This document shows positions 1 through 8,934 of a stretch of 64,000 bases of DNA, one piece after another; within the stretch, counting starts at the first letter, position 1; each line of letters begins with the position of its first letter. This stretch comes from Frateuria_A sp051900535 (GTDB taxonomy: Bacteria > Pseudomonadota > Gammaproteobacteria > Xanthomonadales > Rhodanobacteraceae). The notes beneath the pieces are model-generated. The model saw nothing but the letters and a program-made list of their open reading frames with translations. It made no database searches and was not told the origin of the DNA. The DNA lies in contig NZ_JBHZGI010000002.1 of the NCBI RefSeq assembly GCF_051900535.1, forward strand, positions 248,001 to 312,000, written 5' to 3'. A program made the position numbers and the translations under genes.

Positions 1-2
1 TC

Positions 3-1715
3 TATCTGCTGGCGTTGCTGCTGGTGTACTGGCTGCTGTTCGTGGCCGCCTCGGAATTCGTCTTCTGGGGCGAGTTCGGCGTGCGCTTCAATTTCATCGC
101 GGTCGATTACCTGGTCTACACCACGGAGGTGATCGGCAACATCCGCGAGTCCTATCCGATCGGCCTGTGGATGAGCCTGATCGGCCTGCTGGCGCTCGCG
201 ATCGTCTGGCTGGGCCGTCGCTGGCTGCGCACGGTCGACGCGGGCAGCCGCTTCCTGGGCCGCGGCAAGGTGGTGCTGGTCTGGCTGGTGCTCACCATCG
301 TTTCGGTGCTGGCGGTCAACGGCACCATGAAGGATCGCAGCGACAACACCTACGTCAACGAACTGGCCGGCAACGGCATCTACCAGTTCTTCAACGCCTT
401 CCGCAGCAGTCACCTGGACTACTCGCGCTTCTACCGCACGTTGCCCGAGCAGGCGGCGTTCGAACGCGTGCGCAAGGGCCTACAGACGCCCGACGCCACC
501 TACGTCAGCAACGATCCCTACGACCTCACCCGCGCGATCCGCAACCCTGGCCCGGAGCAGCATCTGAACGTGGTGCTGATCAGCGTGGAAAGCCTGTCGG
601 CCGATTTCCTCAAGACGTTCGGCGCCAGCCACGGCGAGATCACCCCGCACCTGGACGCGCTGGCCGGCAACAGCCTGTTCTTCGACAACGTCTACGCCAA
701 CGGCACGCGCACGGTGCGCGGGCTGGAGGCACTGTCGCTGTCGATCCCCCCGACGCCGGGCGATTCGGTGCTCAAGATGCACCACAACGAGAACCTGTTC
801 TCGCTGGCCGGCATCTTCAACGATCGCGGCTACGTGTCGGAGTTCCTCTACGGCGGCTACGGCTACTTCGACAACATGAACTACTTCTTCGGCCACAACG
901 GATACATTCCGGTGGACCGCAAGGACATCCCCAAGGACGCGGTCATCCACAGCGAGAACGTCTGGGGCGTTGCCGACGAGGACCTGTACACGCTGGCGCT
1001 GGGCGAGATGGACAAGATCCATGGGCAGGGCAAGCCGTTCTTCCTGCACGTCATGACCACCTCCAACCATCGCCCGTTCACCTTCCCGGCCGGTCGCGTG
1101 AAGGAGCGCAACGGCACGCGCGAAGGCGCGGTGGCCTACACCGACTGGTCGATCGCCGATTTCATCGAGCGCGCGCGCAAGCGAGCCTATTTCGACGACA
1201 CCGTATTCGTGATCACCGCCGACCACGATTCGTCCAGCGCCGGCAAGACCAGCCTGCCGGTGAACCGCTATCACATCCCGCTGTGGATCTACGCGCCCGG
1301 GCACATCGCGCCGCGACGGGTGGACCGCTTCATGAGCCAGATCGACATCGCGCCGACGCTGCTCGGGCTCCTGCACTTCAGCTACCGCAGCCGCTTCTTC
1401 GGCTACGACATCTTCCAGTTGCCGCCCGGGCGCGAGCGGGCGTTCCCGGCCACCTACGAGAAGCTCGGCTACCTGCGCCAGGGGTTGCTGACGATCCTGG
1501 AGCCGCAGAAGAAGATCGAACAGTTCCGCCCCGATTTCGAAACCGGTGACGCGGCGCCGGCGCATCCGCGCAACCCGGAGGACAGCGACGACGCGACCGC
1601 GTACTACCAGGTTGCCGCCGAGCTGTTCAAACAGGGCAAGCTGGTGCGCCGCCCCGAGGACAGGACGCCGGTGCAACCGCTGCCAGCGGCGGCGAGCAGC
1701 GTCGCGTCGCCATGA
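3..1715 (+). CDS. LTA synthase family sulfatase (5' end outside window)
   Basis: The frame is open from the first bases, so the true start lies upstream and only the C-terminal 570 or so residues are visible. Three hydrophobic segments come first, then an alkaline-phosphatase-fold sulfatase domain. LtaS-type metal and nucleophile motifs are present: an acidic residue in ISVESLSADF, a threonine in NGTRTVRG, and TADHDSS near the end. By family it would be a membrane enzyme with an extracytoplasmic catalytic domain that transfers phosphoglycerol or a similar phospho-group onto a glycan or lipid. The acceptor cannot be read from sequence. The gene ends in a strong hairpin and faces the convergent ABC permease gene. 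Confidence 0.85.
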   Translation, partial: YLLALLLVYWLLFVAASEFVFWGEFGVRFNFIAVDYLVYTTEVIGNIRESYPIGLWMSLIGLLALAIVWLGRRWLRTVDAGSRFLGRGKVVLVWLVLTIVSVLAVNGTMKDRSDNTYVNELAGNGIYQFFNAFRSSHLDYSRFYRTLPEQAAFERVRKGLQTPDATYVSNDPYDLTRAIRNPGPEQHLNVVLISVESLSADFLKTFGASHGEITPHLDALAGNSLFFDNVYANGTRTVRGLEALSLSIPPTPGDSVLKMHHNENLFSLAGIFNDRGYVSEFLYGGYGYFDNMNYFFGHNGYIPVDRKDIPKDAVIHSENVWGVADEDLYTLALGEMDKIHGQGKPFFLHVMTTSNHRPFTFPAGRVKERNGTREGAVAYTDWSIADFIERARKRAYFDDTVFVITADHDSSSAGKTSLPVNRYHIPLWIYAPGHIAPRRVDRFMSQIDIAPTLLGLLHFSYRSRFFGYDIFQLPPGRERAFPATYEKLGYLRQGLLTILEPQKKIEQFRPDFETGDAAPAHPRNPEDSDDATAYYQVAAELFKQGKLVRRPEDRTPVQPLPAAASSVASP

Positions 1716-1719
1716 CCGA

Positions 1720-1748
1720 GCTCCCTCTCCCCGCCGGGGAGAGGGAGC
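1720..1748. repeat. CCCTCTCCCC palindrome (repeat family A), possible bidirectional terminator
   Basis: A perfect 13-bp stem, GCTCCCTCTCCCC against its complement, closes a 3-nt loop five bases after the sulfatase stop codon. It lies between two convergent genes. It belongs to a family of related palindromes seen at least seven more times in this window. There is no T-run on either side, so a role in termination or mRNA 3'-end protection is inference. Confidence 0.75.
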
Positions 1749-1769
1749 CAGATGCGGGAGCCTCGCGCG

Positions 1770-2974
1770 TCAGCCCGAGATCGCCAGCCGCTCGGAGCGA
1801 TAGAGCTGCATGGTCACCAGCGCGGCGATCAGCGCGGCCAGCGAGGTGCCGGCCAGGCACAGCGCCAGCGGCATGGCGCCGACGCCGTCGCCGCGCACCA
1901 GGTCGATGATGCCCAGGTGCTGGCCGAGCAGTGGCACGGCGTACATCCAGTCCTGCGGCTTGAGCGGCATCACCATCAGGAAGATGCTCGGCAGGATCGG
2001 CACCATCATCAGCAGCGACAGGTAGGTCTGCGCCTCGCGGTAGCTCTTGGCGAAGGCGGCCACCAGCGACTGCAGCGCGCCCAGCAGCACGATCAGCGGC
2101 AACTGCAGCAGCAGCACGTGCAGGGCGAAGGCCAGGCCCAGATGGACTTCCATGCCGAGCTTGTCGGTCGGAATGAAGCGGCCGACGACCGAAAATGCGA
2201 CCAGGCAGATCACCAGGCTCGCGGAGGAGAACGCGCAGATCGCCGCCAGCTTGCCGAGGAACACCTTCCAGCGCGGCACCGGGTTGGCGAACAGCGGTTC
2301 CAGCGATTGCCGCTCGCGCTCGCCGGCGGTGAGGTCGATCGCCAGGTACATGCCGCCGATGAAGATGGTCAGCACGAACAGGTACGGCAGCATGTTGAAC
2401 ATCAGCACCGCGCGCGACTGCGCGGTGGCCTGGTCACGCTTGGCCACGAGCACTGGCGAGGCCAGCGCCGGCGAGAGGCCGCGCGCCACCAGCCGCATCG
2501 CCCCCTGCTGGCGGGAATAGCCTTCCACCAGTTTGGTCACGCGCTCGACCGGCGTGCTGGCGTCGCGCTGGGAGGAGTCGTAGATCACCTCCACCTGCAC
2601 TGGCTCGCCCTTGCGCCAGGCTTTGGCGTAGTCCGGCGAGATGCGCAACACCAGGTCGGCCTGCTGGTCGCGCACGGCCTGTTCGGGGTTGGCCAGCGCC
2701 GGTTGCGGCAGCACGCCGCCGGCCTTGAGCGCACCGACCAGGTTGGGTGCGTACTGCGCGCCGATCACCGGCACCTTGAGCGGCTGCTCGGCCTTGTCCA
2801 GTTCGCGGTTGACGGAGAAGCTGATCAGCATCACGAACAGCAGCGGCGTCAGCAGCGGGCCAGTCAGGAACGCGCTGGTGAGCGTGCGCCGGTCGCGCAG
2901 GTTCTCGCGTACTTCCTTCAGGAATACCGTGACGAACGCGCGGCTGCGGCGCAGCGGGTGGGTCTCCATCTTGT

Positions 2975-2978
<4 letters not shown>
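1770..2978 (-). CDS. natB: ABC-2 type transporter permease, NatB-like
   Basis: A 402-aa membrane protein. One hydrophobic segment lies near residues 22-42, followed by a soluble loop of about 150 residues and then a cluster of five or so hydrophobic segments. This matches the ABC2_membrane_3 / NatB layout, whose founding member extrudes sodium with NatA. The start ATG overlaps the stop of the upstream ATPase gene by 4 bp (ATGA), so the two are translationally coupled. It is the last gene of an eight-gene operon. The substrate is unknown: related permeases export ions, peptides or drugs. Confidence 0.85.
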
Positions 2979-3705
<727 letters not shown>

Positions 3706-3709
<4 letters not shown>

Positions 3710-5280
3710 GGGGTCGCTCCGTTGAAGTCGATGAACAGCGGGGTCGGTTGCAGGCGATCCAGGCAGCTCGCATCGAGCTTCTTCGGATCGAGCTTCTCGA
3801 CGAAACTCTTCACTAGCGTGGGCATGCAGCCGGCGGCGATCACGTTATGGCCCTGGCCATTGAGTACCAGGTGGCGACCATTGGAGAGGCCCTTGAGCAC
3901 CTCCTCGCCGTAGCGCGGCGGCGTCACCGGATCGAACTGGCCCGACAGCAGCAGCGTGGGGATCGCGGTCTTCAGCGGCTGGTGGAAATCGGTCGGGCGC
4001 ATGCCGTGCGGCCAAACCGAGCAGACCGCCTGCAACGTGTCGATCATGCGCGTGCCCAGGATCGTGTCGGCGTCCTGCGGGCGCGGCTGGAGCAGGTCGG
4101 CGTCCTCACTGCAGATCACCGAGGACTGCATGCCACCGTTCATGCTGTCGGCCATATCGCCGCTGATCAGCTTGGCCTGGCCCAGCAACGGACCGACGTC
4201 GCCGTGCGCGGCGGCGTCGATCGACAACGGCAGCAGCGCGGTGGTGACCGGCGAATAGGCGAACAGGCGCACCACGCTGGCCAATGCGTCATCGCTCAGC
4301 GTGCGCTCGACCGTCTGGTAGTTCTGCGGATCGCGGAAGCTGACCTTGTGCGGATTGGCGCGCAGCGCATCGCGCAGCTGGTAGAGCGTCTGGTACGAAT
4401 CGCCGAAGCGTGCCTTGCACGAAGGCTCGGAGGTGCAGCGGGCGAACTGTGCCTTGAGCGCATCCTCCAGGTTGCGTGCGAAGTCCTCGCCCAGCACCAG
4501 CTGGTTGGGCACCACGCCGTCGAGCAGGATGCTGCGCACGGCGTCCGGGTGGTGCATGGCGTACTGCTGCGCCACGCGCGTGCCGTAGGACACGCCAACC
4601 AGGTCGAACTCCGGCGCGCCCAGCGCCTGGCGGGCGTCCTCCAGGTCGGCTACCGCGGCGGTGGTGGTGTAGAAGCGCGGGTCGGCTTTGGCCTGTACTT
4701 CCTTCAGGCAGGTCACGACCTGGGCGCGCAGGCGGTTGGCGTCGAAACCGGCGACCGCGCCGGCCTTGTCGTCCTTGTCGGCCGCCTTGCAGTCCAGCGG
4801 GTTGGACTGGCCGGTGCCGCGCTGGTCGATCAGCAGCACGTCGCGGTGCGCCAGCAGCGGCTCGAATGCCGACGCGATCATCGGCCAGGTCTCGGTGGCC
4901 GCCTGGCCAGGGCCGCCGGCGAGGAACACCAGCATGTCTTTGGCCGGCACCTGCGCGCCGGAACGGATCACCGCCAGATTCAGCTTGATCTTGCGGCTGC
5001 CCGGATCGTCGCGGTTCTCCGGCACCTCGAACGGCGCGCACCAGGCGGCCGTGGTCAGGCCGCTGTCGGGGCGGCCCAGTTCGCAGGCGGTGAGGGTCAG
5101 CCGACCCAGCTTCCACGTACGCGGCTTGACCGCGGCCCGCGACGTGGCCGGTGCGGTCTCGGCGACCGCGTCGGCCCGCTCATTCGCCGCTGCGTGCGGG
5201 TGGAACTGTTTCCACGCCAGCAGGCCAAGCCCGCCGGCGATCACCACGATGCGCAGCACCGTGCGCGCTTTCAATGCCAT
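3706..5280 (-). CDS. Membrane-anchored/secreted alpha/beta hydrolase with TAP-like C-terminal domain
   Basis: A 524-aa hydrolase of the tripeptidyl-aminopeptidase / proline-iminopeptidase-like group. An N-terminal hydrophobic stretch (VLRIVVIAGGLGLLAW) should act as signal anchor or signal peptide. The catalytic triad is visible: serine in GVSYGT (about residue 230), aspartate in SGQFDPVTPP (about 450) and histidine in GQGHNVI (about 478). The start at 5280 is preferred over an in-frame upstream start because GGAAGGGAG lies just before this ATG. The likely activity is release of N-terminal residues from peptides outside the cytoplasm. It overlaps the NatA gene and the preceding small gene, which suggests a role tied to the exporter. 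Confidence 0.85.
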
Positions 5281-5504
5281 GTCCTCAACTCCCTTCCCGT
5301 CCCACAGACCATTTCCAGCCGGCGTCGCAGATCCGACGCAAGCTCCCATTCGGTGTCCAGCTTGATTGACGCGCTTACCGATGCCGTCGGCATGGATGCG
5401 CGCACGGCCGGCAACTCCCGCGCGGCCGCTTCCGACCAGGCAGGCATCCGCGCGCAGACCAGCAGCACGAGCGCGGCGACGATGACGGCGGTGCGATGTT
5501 TCAC
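5271..5504 (-). CDS. Small exported protein of unknown function
   Basis: A 77-aa reading frame with a GTG start behind a G-rich Shine-Dalgarno region. It begins ten bases after the preceding gene and overlaps the hydrolase start by 10 bp. The first 28 residues look like a signal peptide (AVIVAALVLLVCA core), leaving a mature part of about 50 residues with one cysteine. I do not recognise the family. Tight spacing inside an otherwise coupled operon is the main support. It could also be a translational-coupling leader for the hydrolase. Confidence 0.5.
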   Translation of the reverse strand: MKHRTAVIVAALVLLVCARMPAWSEAAARELPAVRASMPTASVSASIKLDTEWELASDLRRRLEMVCGTGRELRTWH

Positions 5505-5514
5505 GCGCCCCCCC

Positions 5515-5904
5515 CTACAGCGACCAGTAGCGGTAGCGCAGCCGGGCCCACAGGTGCGCCAGCAGGTAGCAGCTCCACAACGCCAGCGGTGCCACCACGA
5601 ACGGCACGTCGACCAGCTTCGAGGCGCGCACGAAATACAACAGAAGGATCACACCGCTGTTGGCGATGAAAGCCAGCACCATCGCCTCCATTTCCAGCCG
5701 CCGGCGCATTTCGTCCATGCGGCGGATCTGTTGGAACTCGGTCCAGCCGGCCCAGACGTAGCAAGCCATCAGCGCCGCCAGCGCGATGGCGCGCCCGGCC
5801 GGGCCCAGGTGGCGCACCGACACGGCGTACAGCGCGATCGCCGCCAGCAGCACGGCCAGAGGCAGGCGCACGGCGAGCAGGTAATTGCGGGTGTGCTTCT
5901 CCAT
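5515..5904 (-). CDS. Small integral membrane protein of unknown function
   Basis: A 129-aa protein starting MEKHTRNYLL. About four hydrophobic segments are visible (LPLAVLLAAIALYAV, IALAALMACYVWAG, MVLAFIANSGVILLLYF, PLALWSCYLLAHL). A charged loop, RRMDEMRRRLEMEA, lies between the second and third. The longer in-frame upstream extension overlaps the regulator gene and is rejected. It follows the XRE regulator gene by 19 bp. It resembles the two upstream membrane proteins in having an acidic/basic loop before a helix pair, so the three may be related. Confidence 0.7.
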   Translation of the reverse strand: MEKHTRNYLLAVRLPLAVLLAAIALYAVSVRHLGPAGRAIALAALMACYVWAGWTEFQQIRRMDEMRRRLEMEAMVLAFIANSGVILLLYFVRASKLVDVPFVVAPLALWSCYLLAHLWARLRYRYWSL

Positions 5905-5923
5905 CGTCGTACGTCCAGTCCCG

Positions 5924-6115
5924 TCAATCCGGTTCAAAGATGTTCTCGATCGGTCGCCCGAAAAGACGCGCGATCTTGAAGGCCAGCGGCAGGCTGGGGT
6001 CGTATTTGCCGGTCTCGATGGCATTGACGGTCTGGCGCGACACGTCCAGCCGCTCGGCCAGGTCCGCCTGCGACCATCCCTGCCCGCCGCGCAGGTCGCG
6101 CACCTGGTTCTTCAT
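5924..6115 (-). CDS. Small XRE-family HTH regulator (YozG-like)
   Basis: A 63-aa protein that is essentially one helix-turn-helix domain: WSQADLAERLDVSRQTVNAIETGKYDPSL, ending ARLFGRPIENIFEPD. This short form is typical of stand-alone Cro/C1-type regulators co-transcribed with small membrane proteins. Its ATG overlaps the TGA of the preceding membrane-protein gene (ATGA). The perfect dyad TGTCAAG-N4-CTTGACA upstream of the operon is the obvious candidate operator. Autoregulation is inference. Confidence 0.9.
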   Translation of the reverse strand: MKNQVRDLRGGQGWSQADLAERLDVSRQTVNAIETGKYDPSLPLAFKIARLFGRPIENIFEPD

Positions 6116-6531
6116 CGGCGGCGCAGCCTCACCACCAGCACCAACTTGGCCAACCCGAAGATCCAGAAGAAGCACGGCAGCACCAGCAGGGCGACCAGCG
6201 CAGCCGGCACGCCTTGCAGCACGCCGGCGCTGAGCAACAGCCCGAAGCTCAGGAACCCGCACGAAGTCAGCACGGCCGCCGCAGCCAGCGCCTGCAGATC
6301 GAGCTGGCGCTCCAGCTCGTCCTGCTCGCGGATGACCAGCGCGATCGCGCGCATGGCGATCATCACCGGCAGCATCGGCAGCAATGCCAGAAGCGTTCGC
6401 AGGGTCATGCTGTGGGTAAGTGGCACCAGCCACCCGAACAGGCCGATCAGTACGCAATATCCGGCCATCGCAGGCAGGAACCGCACCAGATAGCGCTTGT
6501 GCACCGCGCGCATGGCCATGGCCTTACTCAC
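6112..6531 (-). CDS. Small integral membrane protein of unknown function
   Basis: A 139-aa protein with a GTG start that overlaps the upstream stop by 8 bp. ATG codons four and six residues later are alternatives. Four hydrophobic segments are visible (LPAMAGYCVLIGLFGWLV, LRTLLALLPMLPVMIAM, AAAVLTSCGFLSFGLLLS and VPAALVALLVLPCFFWIFG). The loop REQDELERQLDLQAL separates the second and third. The pattern of helix pair, acidic loop and helix pair recurs in the upstream gene. Function is unknown. Linkage to an XRE regulator resembles the YozG/DUF2178-type arrangements known in other bacteria. Confidence 0.78.
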   Translation of the reverse strand: MSKAMAMRAVHKRYLVRFLPAMAGYCVLIGLFGWLVPLTHSMTLRTLLALLPMLPVMIAMRAIALVIREQDELERQLDLQALAAAAVLTSCGFLSFGLLLSAGVLQGVPAALVALLVLPCFFWIFGLAKLVLVVRLRRR

Positions 6532-7123
6532 CCCGCGATCGGTGGCGCAACCGACGCCAAACCAGCACGGCCAGCACCAGAAGCACGCCCGGCACCAGTC
6601 CTACCAGCAAGCCAGCCTGGAAATCGTCCAGCCGCCCGCGCCACCAGGCGACGCCCAGCACCATCAGCCCCAGCACGGCCAGCAGCAGCAACTGCCGACC
6701 GGGCGAGCTCCCCTCGCAACTGACGCTCTCGCCGTAGTGGCGCACCAGCAGCCAGCTGCGGGCGATGCCATAGCCGATCATGGTTACCGGGAACACCCAG
6801 ATCAGGATGCTGCCGTCCAGCCTCACCACCCCGGCCGCCGCCAGGAACCCGCCGACCAGGCTGAGCGCGCCGAGCAATGCCGTGGAGGCACCCAACGCCA
6901 CCAGGTGCACGCGCTGCTCGAACTCGTCGCTGGCCCGAATCCGCCGCGCCATGAGGCCGATCACGAACAGCATCGGCAGTACCGGCACCACCGCCAGCAC
7001 CACCTTCAGCGGCACGCTGGCGGCGGTTCGGCTCAGCGGCCAGACCAGCAGCATGGCGGCCATGTAGGCGACCATCGCGACCGACAGCTGGCTGCGGTAA
7101 CGGGTTTCGTTGAAACGCGGCAT
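6524..7123 (-). CDS. Integral membrane protein, first gene of the XRE-NatAB operon
   Basis: A 199-aa protein with about six hydrophobic segments. The start MPRFNETRYRS at 7123 is chosen over an upstream in-frame start because GGCAGGGGAG sits correctly before it. The N-terminal half repeats the plan of the next gene (helix pair, loop ARRIRASDEFEQRVHLVAL, helix pair). The C-terminal half adds another helix pair before a basic tail. Function is unknown. It opens an eight-gene operon whose members overlap or sit within about 20 bp of each other down to position 1770. Confidence 0.75.
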   Translation of the reverse strand: MPRFNETRYRSQLSVAMVAYMAAMLLVWPLSRTAASVPLKVVLAVVPVLPMLFVIGLMARRIRASDEFEQRVHLVALGASTALLGALSLVGGFLAAAGVVRLDGSILIWVFPVTMIGYGIARSWLLVRHYGESVSCEGSSPGRQLLLLAVLGLMVLGVAWWRGRLDDFQAGLLVGLVPGVLLVLAVLVWRRLRHRSRGE

Positions 7124-7162
7124 GACTGGCTCCCCTGCCGACGGCGCGCCACCCCGGCGGCC

Positions 7163-7212
7163 TGTCAAGCAAACTTGACAGATAGCCTAGGCGGCGCCGT
7201 CGAGGGTGTCAA
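7163..7212 (-). promoter_or_regulatory. Candidate promoter and XRE operator for the NatAB operon
   Basis: A perfect dyad TGTCAAG-CAAA-CTTGACA lies at 7163-7180, 40 bp before the first gene. A second TGTCAAG half-site lies at 7207-7213. Read on the minus strand, that half-site supplies a consensus -35 TTGACA (7212-7207), with TAGGCT 17 bp downstream (7189-7184) as a weak -10. This would place the dyad over the start of transcription, a classic repressor position. Binding by the operon's own XRE protein is inference. Confidence 0.5.
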
Positions 7213-7266
7213 GCACCCTTTACACGACCCGCATATCGGCCTTGCCTTGCGTGCCTTGAGTGCCCA

Positions 7267-7288
7267 AAATGTGACTGTGATCACAATG
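7267..7288. promoter_or_regulatory. Clp/CRP-type binding site
   Basis: TGTGA-N6-TCACA occurs exactly at 7270-7285, with A-rich flanks on the left. This is the full CRP core. In Xanthomonadales the equivalent regulator is Clp, a CRP homologue whose DNA binding is blocked by cyclic di-GMP. The site lies about 165 bp upstream of the predicted start from the sigma-54-type promoter and about 145 bp from the divergent operon's first codon, so either operon could be the target. Confidence 0.65.
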
Positions 7289-7422
7289 TGAAGCATGTGA
7301 CGCACAGGGGCAAATCCGGGACTGGGGAGTCCACCGGCAGCCGATAGCCGCACACGGCAAAAAACCGACACTCGTTCGCGACAGGCCTTTGCTGCCAACA
7401 ACTTGGCGCTCGTGTGCGCCAG

Positions 7423-7439
7423 TTGGCACAGGATTTGCG
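7423..7439 (+). promoter_or_regulatory. Sigma-54 (RpoN) type -24/-12 promoter for fimbrial operon
   Basis: The sequence TTGGCAC-AGGAT-TTGC matches the -24/-12 consensus YTGGCACG-N4-TTGC at all but the base after CAC. GG (7425-7426) and GC (7437-7438) are correctly separated by 10 bp. Transcription would begin near 7450 and read into the pilin gene at 7567. An enhancer-binding protein would be required. None is encoded nearby. Confidence 0.65.
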
Positions 7440-7566
7440 AACTGCGTCACAGCCAGGCAGGCCAGCGCTTGCTGGTCGCGCCACGGGGGCAACCGGGAAG
7501 TCTCGCCGGGCCTGCACCGCACCGGAACACATTAGTCAGCCGCATCAATCATTTAGAGGAATCAGC

Positions 7567-8103
7567 ATGTCCAAGCGTCTTCTCTCTACCGCGCTGGTCG
7601 CCGTTCTGGCCGCCGCCGGCTTCGCCCCGTCCGCCCAGGCTGCCACCGGCACCATCAACATCTCGGGCAAGGTGCTCGCGGACACCTGCACGATCGCCGT
7701 GAACGGCGGAAGCACCGTCACCCTGCCTTCGGTGATGAAGACGGCCTTCACCGCGGTGGGTTCCGTGGCCGGCGCCACCACCTTCGCCGTTGCGTTGACC
7801 GGCTGCGATACCAACGCCACCAGCGCCACGATGCAGTTCTCGGGCAGCGGCATCGACACCACCACGGGCAACCTCAAGAACACCGCCGCCAGCGGCTCGA
7901 ACGTGCAGGTCCAGCTGCTCAACGCGGCGAGCTCGGACGCGGTCATCAACACCAACACCCAGGCCAACGCCCCGGTCATCGCCATCGACAGCTCCACGGG
8001 CGCGGGCACGGCTTCGCTCAAGGCGCAGTACATCGCGACCAACGCAGCGACCACCGCGGGCCTGGTGACCTCGTCGGTCAGCTTCACGCTCACTTACCTG
8101 TAA
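7567..8103 (+). CDS. Type 1-like fimbrial major subunit (pilin)
   Basis: A 178-aa exported pilin. A signal peptide of about 25 residues ends SAQA, then comes ATGTINISGKVLADTC, the usual donor-strand and first-strand motif. Cys41 and Cys80 form the expected disulphide. The C-terminus SVSFTLTYL has the penultimate tyrosine that chaperones recognise. The start at 7567 has AGAGGA correctly spaced, so an upstream in-frame extension is rejected. It would be the main shaft subunit of a chaperone-usher fimbria. The first-gene position and the hairpin after it suit a highly expressed subunit. Confidence 0.93.
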   Translation: MSKRLLSTALVAVLAAAGFAPSAQAATGTINISGKVLADTCTIAVNGGSTVTLPSVMKTAFTAVGSVAGATTFAVALTGCDTNATSATMQFSGSGIDTTTGNLKNTAASGSNVQVQLLNAASSDAVINTNTQANAPVIAIDSSTGAGTASLKAQYIATNAATTAGLVTSSVSFTLTYL

Positions 8104-8117
8104 AGCGGAACTCCGCG

Positions 8118-8144
8118 CGCGGCAGCCTCCACCCGGCTGCCGCG
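8118..8144 (+). promoter_or_regulatory. Intercistronic hairpin after the pilin gene
   Basis: A perfect 10-bp stem, CGCGGCAGCC against GGCTGCCGCG, encloses a 7-nt loop in the 87-bp gap between pilin and chaperone genes. No T-run follows, so it is not a standard terminator. Such hairpins commonly protect the upstream mRNA segment and give more pilin than assembly protein. That role is inferred from position. Confidence 0.6.
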
Positions 8145-8190
8145 GCCCCGCCGGTCAGCGCGGCACGCCGGTTTCGTACGGAATACCTCG

Positions 8191-8934
8191 ATGAAAACCC
8201 CGCTTCGCGCGCTTGGCGCAGCCCTGATTGCGCTTTCCACAATCACCGGTGCGGCCGACGCCAGCGTCGTGATCGCCGGTACGCGCGTCGTATTCCCTGC
8301 AGCAAGCGGAGAGGTCACCGTCCGCCTCAGCAACGAAGGCGACCAGCCAGCCTTGATCGAGGCCTGGATCGACAGCGGTGACCCCGCCTCCACGCCGGAC
8401 ACGGCCAACGTGCCTTTCCTGGTCACGCCGCCCCTGGTGCGGATGAACGCAGGCAAGGGGCAGAGCCTGCGCATCGTCTATACCGGCCAGCAACTGCCGG
8501 CGGATCGCGAGTCGCTGTTCTGGCTCAACGTGTTGGAAATCCCGCCCAAGCCGGGTTCCAAAACGGGCGAGGAACAGAACACGCTGCAGTTCGCGGTGCG
8601 CTCACGGCTTAAGCTCTTCTTCCGGCCGGCCAACCTGCCCGGCGATCTGCCGACCGCAGCCCAGCAAGTCACCTGGACAGTTGTCCCGGACGGCAACGGG
8701 TATGCATTGACCGCCCATAATGCCTCGCCCTACCACATCACCTTCAGCAAGCTGTCGCTGAGCGTCGGCGGTACCAGCTATGCCGCCGCGGGTGGCATGG
8801 TCGATCCGCAGGCGACGCTTCGCCTGCCGATCAAGGATCTCGCGCGGCCACCGACCGCCGGAACCGTGGTCGACTACACCGTGATCAACGACTTCGGTGC
8901 GGCCACCTCCTACAAAGGCACCATCGGGCAGTGA
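8191..8934 (+). CDS. Periplasmic fimbrial chaperone (PapD/FimC family)
   Basis: A 247-aa protein with a signal peptide of about 24 residues followed by two Ig-like domains. The conserved arginine of the subunit-binding cleft is in AGTRVVFP (residue 32). The motifs FLVTPPLVRMNAG, SLRIVY, ESLFWLNVLEIPPKP and SRLKLFFRP are characteristic of PapD-type chaperones. It would fold and cap pilin subunits in the periplasm by donor-strand complementation, then deliver them to the usher. Its stop codon overlaps the usher's GTG start, which indicates coupled translation. Confidence 0.95.
   Translation: MKTPLRALGAALIALSTITGAADASVVIAGTRVVFPAASGEVTVRLSNEGDQPALIEAWIDSGDPASTPDTANVPFLVTPPLVRMNAGKGQSLRIVYTGQQLPADRESLFWLNVLEIPPKPGSKTGEEQNTLQFAVRSRLKLFFRPANLPGDLPTAAQQVTWTVVPDGNGYALTAHNASPYHITFSKLSLSVGGTSYAAAGGMVDPQATLRLPIKDLARPPTAGTVVDYTVINDFGAATSYKGTIGQ

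Larger units (their letters stand above)
7124..7566. other. Divergent intergenic region between membrane-protein operon and fimbrial operon
   Basis: This 443-bp stretch carries no convincing gene. From left to right it holds the TGTCAAG dyad and minus-strand promoter (7163-7212), a Clp/CRP-type site (7267-7288), a short dyad GCCAA-N4-TTGGC (7394-7407), a sigma-54-type promoter (7423-7439), and an inferred leader of about 115 nt ending in AGAGGAATCAGC before the pilin ATG. Confidence 0.7.

Noticed and set aside
7165..7401. 78-aa minus-strand ORF in the fimbrial promoter region
   Set aside because: It overlaps the XRE operator and Clp site, has no Shine-Dalgarno sequence or family resemblance, and runs through clear regulatory DNA.
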